Shown here one piece after another: positions 4,929 to 7,148 of a stretch of 7,148 bases of DNA. A model generated the notes under the pieces. It was not told the DNA's origin and ran no database searches. It was given only the letters and a program-made list of their open reading frames with translations. This DNA comes from Myxococcales bacterium (lineage in GTDB: Bacteria > Myxococcota > Myxococcia > Myxococcales > Anaeromyxobacteraceae), in the NCBI GenBank assembly GCA_021784995.1, contig JAJYHA010000448.1, positions 1-7,148 on the forward strand, written 5' to 3'. Numbering within the stretch: the first letter of the stretch is position 1; each line of letters starts with the position of its first letter. The translations under genes and the position numbers were made by a program.

Positions 4929-6500
4929 TCAGCGTCGCGTCGCGCGGCGGGAACGGGCAGGGCGGTCGGGTCGCCGGGGCCGCGGGCGCGGCGCCGCGGC
5001 GGGGTCCCAGGCGCGGATCAGCTCCACCAGCGTGCGGACCGCCACGCCCGTGCCGCCCTTCCCCACGTACCCGCGCTCCTTCGTGCTGTGCGCCGGCCCC
5101 GCGATGTCGAGATGCGCCCACGGCGTCGCGCCCGTGAAGGCGTGGAGGAAGTGCGCGGCGGCGATGGCGCCGCCCCACCGCTCGCCGGAGTTCTTCAGGT
5201 CGGCCACGTCGCTCTTCAGGCCGTCCCTCACGGAGGGCGTCAGCGGGAGGCGCCACAGGTCCTCCCCGGCGCGCCGCGCGGCGGCGAGCACGGCGTCGAC
5301 GGCGGGCCCGTCGGGCCCGAAGGCGCCCACCGTGTGGTTGCCGAGGGCCACCACGCAGGCGCCGGTGAGCGTCGCCACGTCGACCACGGCGGCCGGATCG
5401 AGCGTGTCGACGGCCCAGGCGAGCACGTCGCCCAGCACCAGCCGCCCCTCGGCGTCCGTGTTCGTGATCTCCACCGTCTTCCCGTCGTAGGCGGTGAGGA
5501 CGTCGCTCGGCTTGTAGGCGCGCCCCCCGGGCATGTTCTCGCAGGCGCCGAGGAGCGCGTGGACGGGGAACGGCGGCGCGAGGGCGCCGACCACCCGCAT
5601 GGCGGCCAGGACCGCCGCGCTCCCGGCCATGTCGCCGTTCATGGTCACCATGCTCTCGGTCGGCTTGAGGGACAGGCCGCCCGAGTCGAACGTGATGGCC
5701 TTGCCCACCAGGACGAGCGGCCGCCCTCGCGGCGCGCGGCGCGGGATCCAGGAGACCTTCACCAGGCGCGGCTCCTCGGCCGAGCCGCGCGCGACGCCCA
5801 GGAACATCCCCATCCCGAGCGCCGCGATCTCCTTCGGGCCGCGCACCTCGCAGCGCAGCCCGGCGGTGCGTGCGAGCTCTCGCGCGGCGCGTGCGAGGCG
5901 CGCCGGCGTGCAGTGCACGGGCGCCTCGTTGACCAGGTCGCGAGCCCAGCTCACCGCGTCGGCGACGCGCCGGGCGAGCGCCACCGCCGCTCGCGTCTCG
6001 GACGAGGGGCGCGCGGGGAGGGAGAGGAGGACGGCGCGGAGGACGCCCGCCTCCTCCTCGTCGGTCTTGTAGCGGCCGAACCGGTAGGCGCCCAGGAGCG
6101 CGCCCTCCGCCAGGGCGCGGGCCGCAGGAGCGGGATCGAGGTCGTCCGGGACGGCGAGGGCCAGCCGTTCCAGGCCCGCCCTGGCGGCGGTCCGCGCGGC
6201 GGTCCCGGCCGCCATGCGCAGTCCCTCGGCGGCCCCGTCAGGCGACCGCGGCCCCGCGCCGGCGAGGAGGATCCGTCCCGCCGCCGTCCGCCCCAGCGTG
6301 TGGACCTGCAGGAGCTGCTCCGCCCGGCCCCGGAAGCGCTCCTGGGCGGCGGCCCGTGCCAGGGCGCCGCCCAGCACGCGGTCCGCGTCGCGCACGAGCC
6401 CGCGCGGCCCGTTCACCAGGTCCTCCTCGAAGACCGGGATGGCCAGGGCCCCGGCCTCGATCTCGAGCGGCGCCTCGGGCGTCACCTCCAGCTGCGGCAT
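4929..6500 (-). CDS. pepA: Leucyl aminopeptidase, M17 family
   Basis: A 523-residue cytosolic metallo-aminopeptidase that removes N-terminal residues (often Leu) from peptides using two metal ions. The N-terminal macro-like domain covers about residues 1-160 and the catalytic M17 domain about 190-500. Active-site features are intact: VGKAITFDSGG (Lys267, Asp272), Lys279, Asp290 in MNGDM, and the M17 signature NTDAEGRL (347-354, with Asp349, Glu351, Arg353). WAHLDIAGPA (461-470) is the usual C-terminal block. After about residue 500 comes a proline/arginine-rich basic tail of some 20 residues not typical of the family. The ATG at 6500 is chosen for its excellent ribosome-binding site (AGGAGG on the minus strand, 6511-6506, five bases away); an in-frame ATG at 6566 would add 22 unconserved residues. 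The arginase-like gene follows after 7 bases. Confidence 0.95.
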   Translation of the reverse strand: MPQLEVTPEAPLEIEAGALAIPVFEEDLVNGPRGLVRDADRVLGGALARAAAQERFRGRAEQLLQVHTLGRTAAGRILLAGAGPRSPDGAAEGLRMAAGTAARTAARAGLERLALAVPDDLDPAPAARALAEGALLGAYRFGRYKTDEEEAGVLRAVLLSLPARPSSETRAAVALARRVADAVSWARDLVNEAPVHCTPARLARAARELARTAGLRCEVRGPKEIAALGMGMFLGVARGSAEEPRLVKVSWIPRRAPRGRPLVLVGKAITFDSGGLSLKPTESMVTMNGDMAGSAAVLAAMRVVGALAPPFPVHALLGACENMPGGRAYKPSDVLTAYDGKTVEITNTDAEGRLVLGDVLAWAVDTLDPAAVVDVATLTGACVVALGNHTVGAFGPDGPAVDAVLAAARRAGEDLWRLPLTPSVRDGLKSDVADLKNSGERWGGAIAAAHFLHAFTGATPWAHLDIAGPAHSTKERGYVGKGGTGVAVRTLVELIRAWDPAAAPRPRPRRPDRPARSRRATRR

Positions 6501-6505
6501 CGTCG

Positions 6506-6511
6506 CCTCCT
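6506..6511 (-). promoter_or_regulatory. Perfect Shine-Dalgarno site of pepA
   Basis: On the minus strand AGGAGG ends five bases before the ATG at 6500. This decides the start and rules out the upstream in-frame ATG at 6566. It is the strongest ribosome-binding site in the window. Confidence 0.85.
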
Positions 6512-6537
6512 CGCGAGCAGGGCCACCGGACGCGCGG

Positions 6538-6547
6538 GGTGTAGCAC
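6538..6547 (-). promoter_or_regulatory. Possible extended -10 element for pepA
   Basis: On the minus strand GTGCTACACC contains TG-C-TACACC, a weak extended -10 match (three of six in the hexamer). It shares the CGTGCTA core with the candidate ahead of gluQ. No convincing -35 box is present. It would give a leader of about 30 bases carrying the AGGAGG site. Confidence 0.25.
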
Positions 6548-6563
6548 GCGCCGCGCCGGCGCG
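6547..6563. other. GC palindrome/hairpin in the 87-base gap upstream of pepA
   Basis: CGCGCCGGCGCG at 6552-6563 is a perfect 12-base palindrome. Alternatively, a six-pair stem forms between 6547-6552 and 6558-6563 with a five-base loop. It lies between the stop of the repeat-protein gene (6588) and pepA. It could be a weak terminator for the former, but there is no T-run, and such palindromes are common in DNA this GC-rich. Confidence 0.25.
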
Positions 6564-6587
6564 CACCGAAAGGCGGCGGCCCGCGCG

Positions 6588-7148
6588 TCAGGGCTCGCGG
6601 TGATCGCCCTCGGCCCTGTGGACCGCCGCGGCGGCGTCGGAGGCGCCGCAGATCGGGACCTTCTGCGGGAAGCCGAAGAGCCCGCGCACGTCGCGCGTCT
6701 GGTGCGAGAGCTCGCGGAGGCTGGCGAGCGCCTCCGGGGTGCCGGCCTCGGCGAGCCGCCGCACCGCCGCGCGGCGCACCTGGCAGTCGGGATCCTCGAG
6801 CAGGTTCGCATACTCCGCCACCGGGTCGAAGGCGTCCTCGGCGCCGATGGCGCGCGCCACCTCCAGGGCGTGCAGGCGCGCCACGCCGGGGCCGGTCCGG
6901 ACGGCGGCGAGGACGGCGGGGAGCGCCCGGTCTCCCGCCCGCGCGAGGAGCCGCCCGGCCGCGTCGGCCAGCGCGGGGTCGCGCAGGTCGGCGACGAGAT
7001 CGCCGAGGGCGGGACCGTCCAGCGCGCCCCGGTCGGCGTCGAGCGCGGCGGCGTACGACGCGAGCGCGGCGCCCGCCTGGCCCCGGATGCGATGGAGGGC
7101 GCGGCCCTGCAGCACGAGCAGCCGCGGATCGGCCGGCCGGCGCACGAG
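6588..7148 (-). CDS. TPR/HEAT-like repeat protein, C-terminal part (cut by the right edge)
   Basis: The last 186 codons of a longer gene; the reading frame is open to the window edge. A GTG at 7145 could be an initiator, but the protein starts mid-motif, so the true start is probably outside. The visible N-terminal segment (about residues 4-36) fits one tetratricopeptide repeat (LQGRALHRIRGQAGAALASY). It is followed by helical, Ala/Leu/Arg-rich segments resembling HEAT repeats, best seen at DPDCQVRRAAVRRLAEAG. These repeats normally make protein-protein contacts. The C-terminal tail includes a VPICGA motif. In myxobacteria such repeats often form the C-terminus of large Ser/Thr kinases or scaffold proteins, but no kinase sequence is visible, so the function is left open. 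It ends 87 bases before pepA on the same strand. Confidence 0.75.
   Translation of the reverse strand, partial: LVRRPADPRLLVLQGRALHRIRGQAGAALASYAAALDADRGALDGPALGDLVADLRDPALADAAGRLLARAGDRALPAVLAAVRTGPGVARLHALEVARAIGAEDAFDPVAEYANLLEDPDCQVRRAAVRRLAEAGTPEALASLRELSHQTRDVRGLFGFPQKVPICGASDAAAAVHRAEGDHREP

Noticed and set aside
6501..6566. 22-residue N-terminal extension of pepA
   Set aside because: The AGGAGG at 6511-6506 points clearly to the ATG at 6500.

Overview
The window is very GC-rich DNA, above 70 % G+C by eye, with codons ending almost always in G or C and tightly packed genes on both strands. Together with the gene types this suggests a high-GC Myxococcota-like soil bacterium. Anaeromyxobacter is my best guess; it is an inference from style and gene content, not a database match. 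No tRNA, rRNA, CRISPR array, insertion sequence, phage gene or secretion locus is visible. The genes look like ordinary chromosomal housekeeping and central metabolism plus one small membrane protein of unknown role.

Left block, minus strand (99-2151): malQ (4-alpha-glucanotransferase, GH77) followed 7 bases later by sixA (phosphohistidine phosphatase). They look like one transcription unit read right to left. A 64-base divergent region (2152-2215) carries a 9-base direct repeat and separates malQ from gluQ on the plus strand.

Centre, plus strand (2216-3746): gluQ (glutamyl-Q tRNA(Asp) synthetase) is followed by a 241-base gap and then by a gene for a 99-residue membrane protein. That gap holds the most interesting signal in the window. 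It has a good match to a sigma-54 (-24/-12) promoter at 3340-3355, with several inverted repeats upstream (3241-3299) that could bind an enhancer-binding protein. The small gene ends at a strong GC hairpin (3772-3798) lying between convergent genes.

Right block, minus strand (3806-7148): a gene cut by the right edge encodes a TPR/HEAT-like repeat protein. Then come pepA (leucyl aminopeptidase, M17) and, 7 bases after it, an arginase/agmatinase-superfamily protein. The last two probably form an operon linking peptide breakdown to hydrolysis of a guanidino or related compound. The arginase-like protein keeps all metal ligands but has Phe where agmatinases and arginases have a conserved active-site His, so its substrate is uncertain.

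I see no convincing new multi-gene system. The points most worth checking are the sigma-54-type control of the small membrane protein and the altered active site of the ureohydrolase-like protein.
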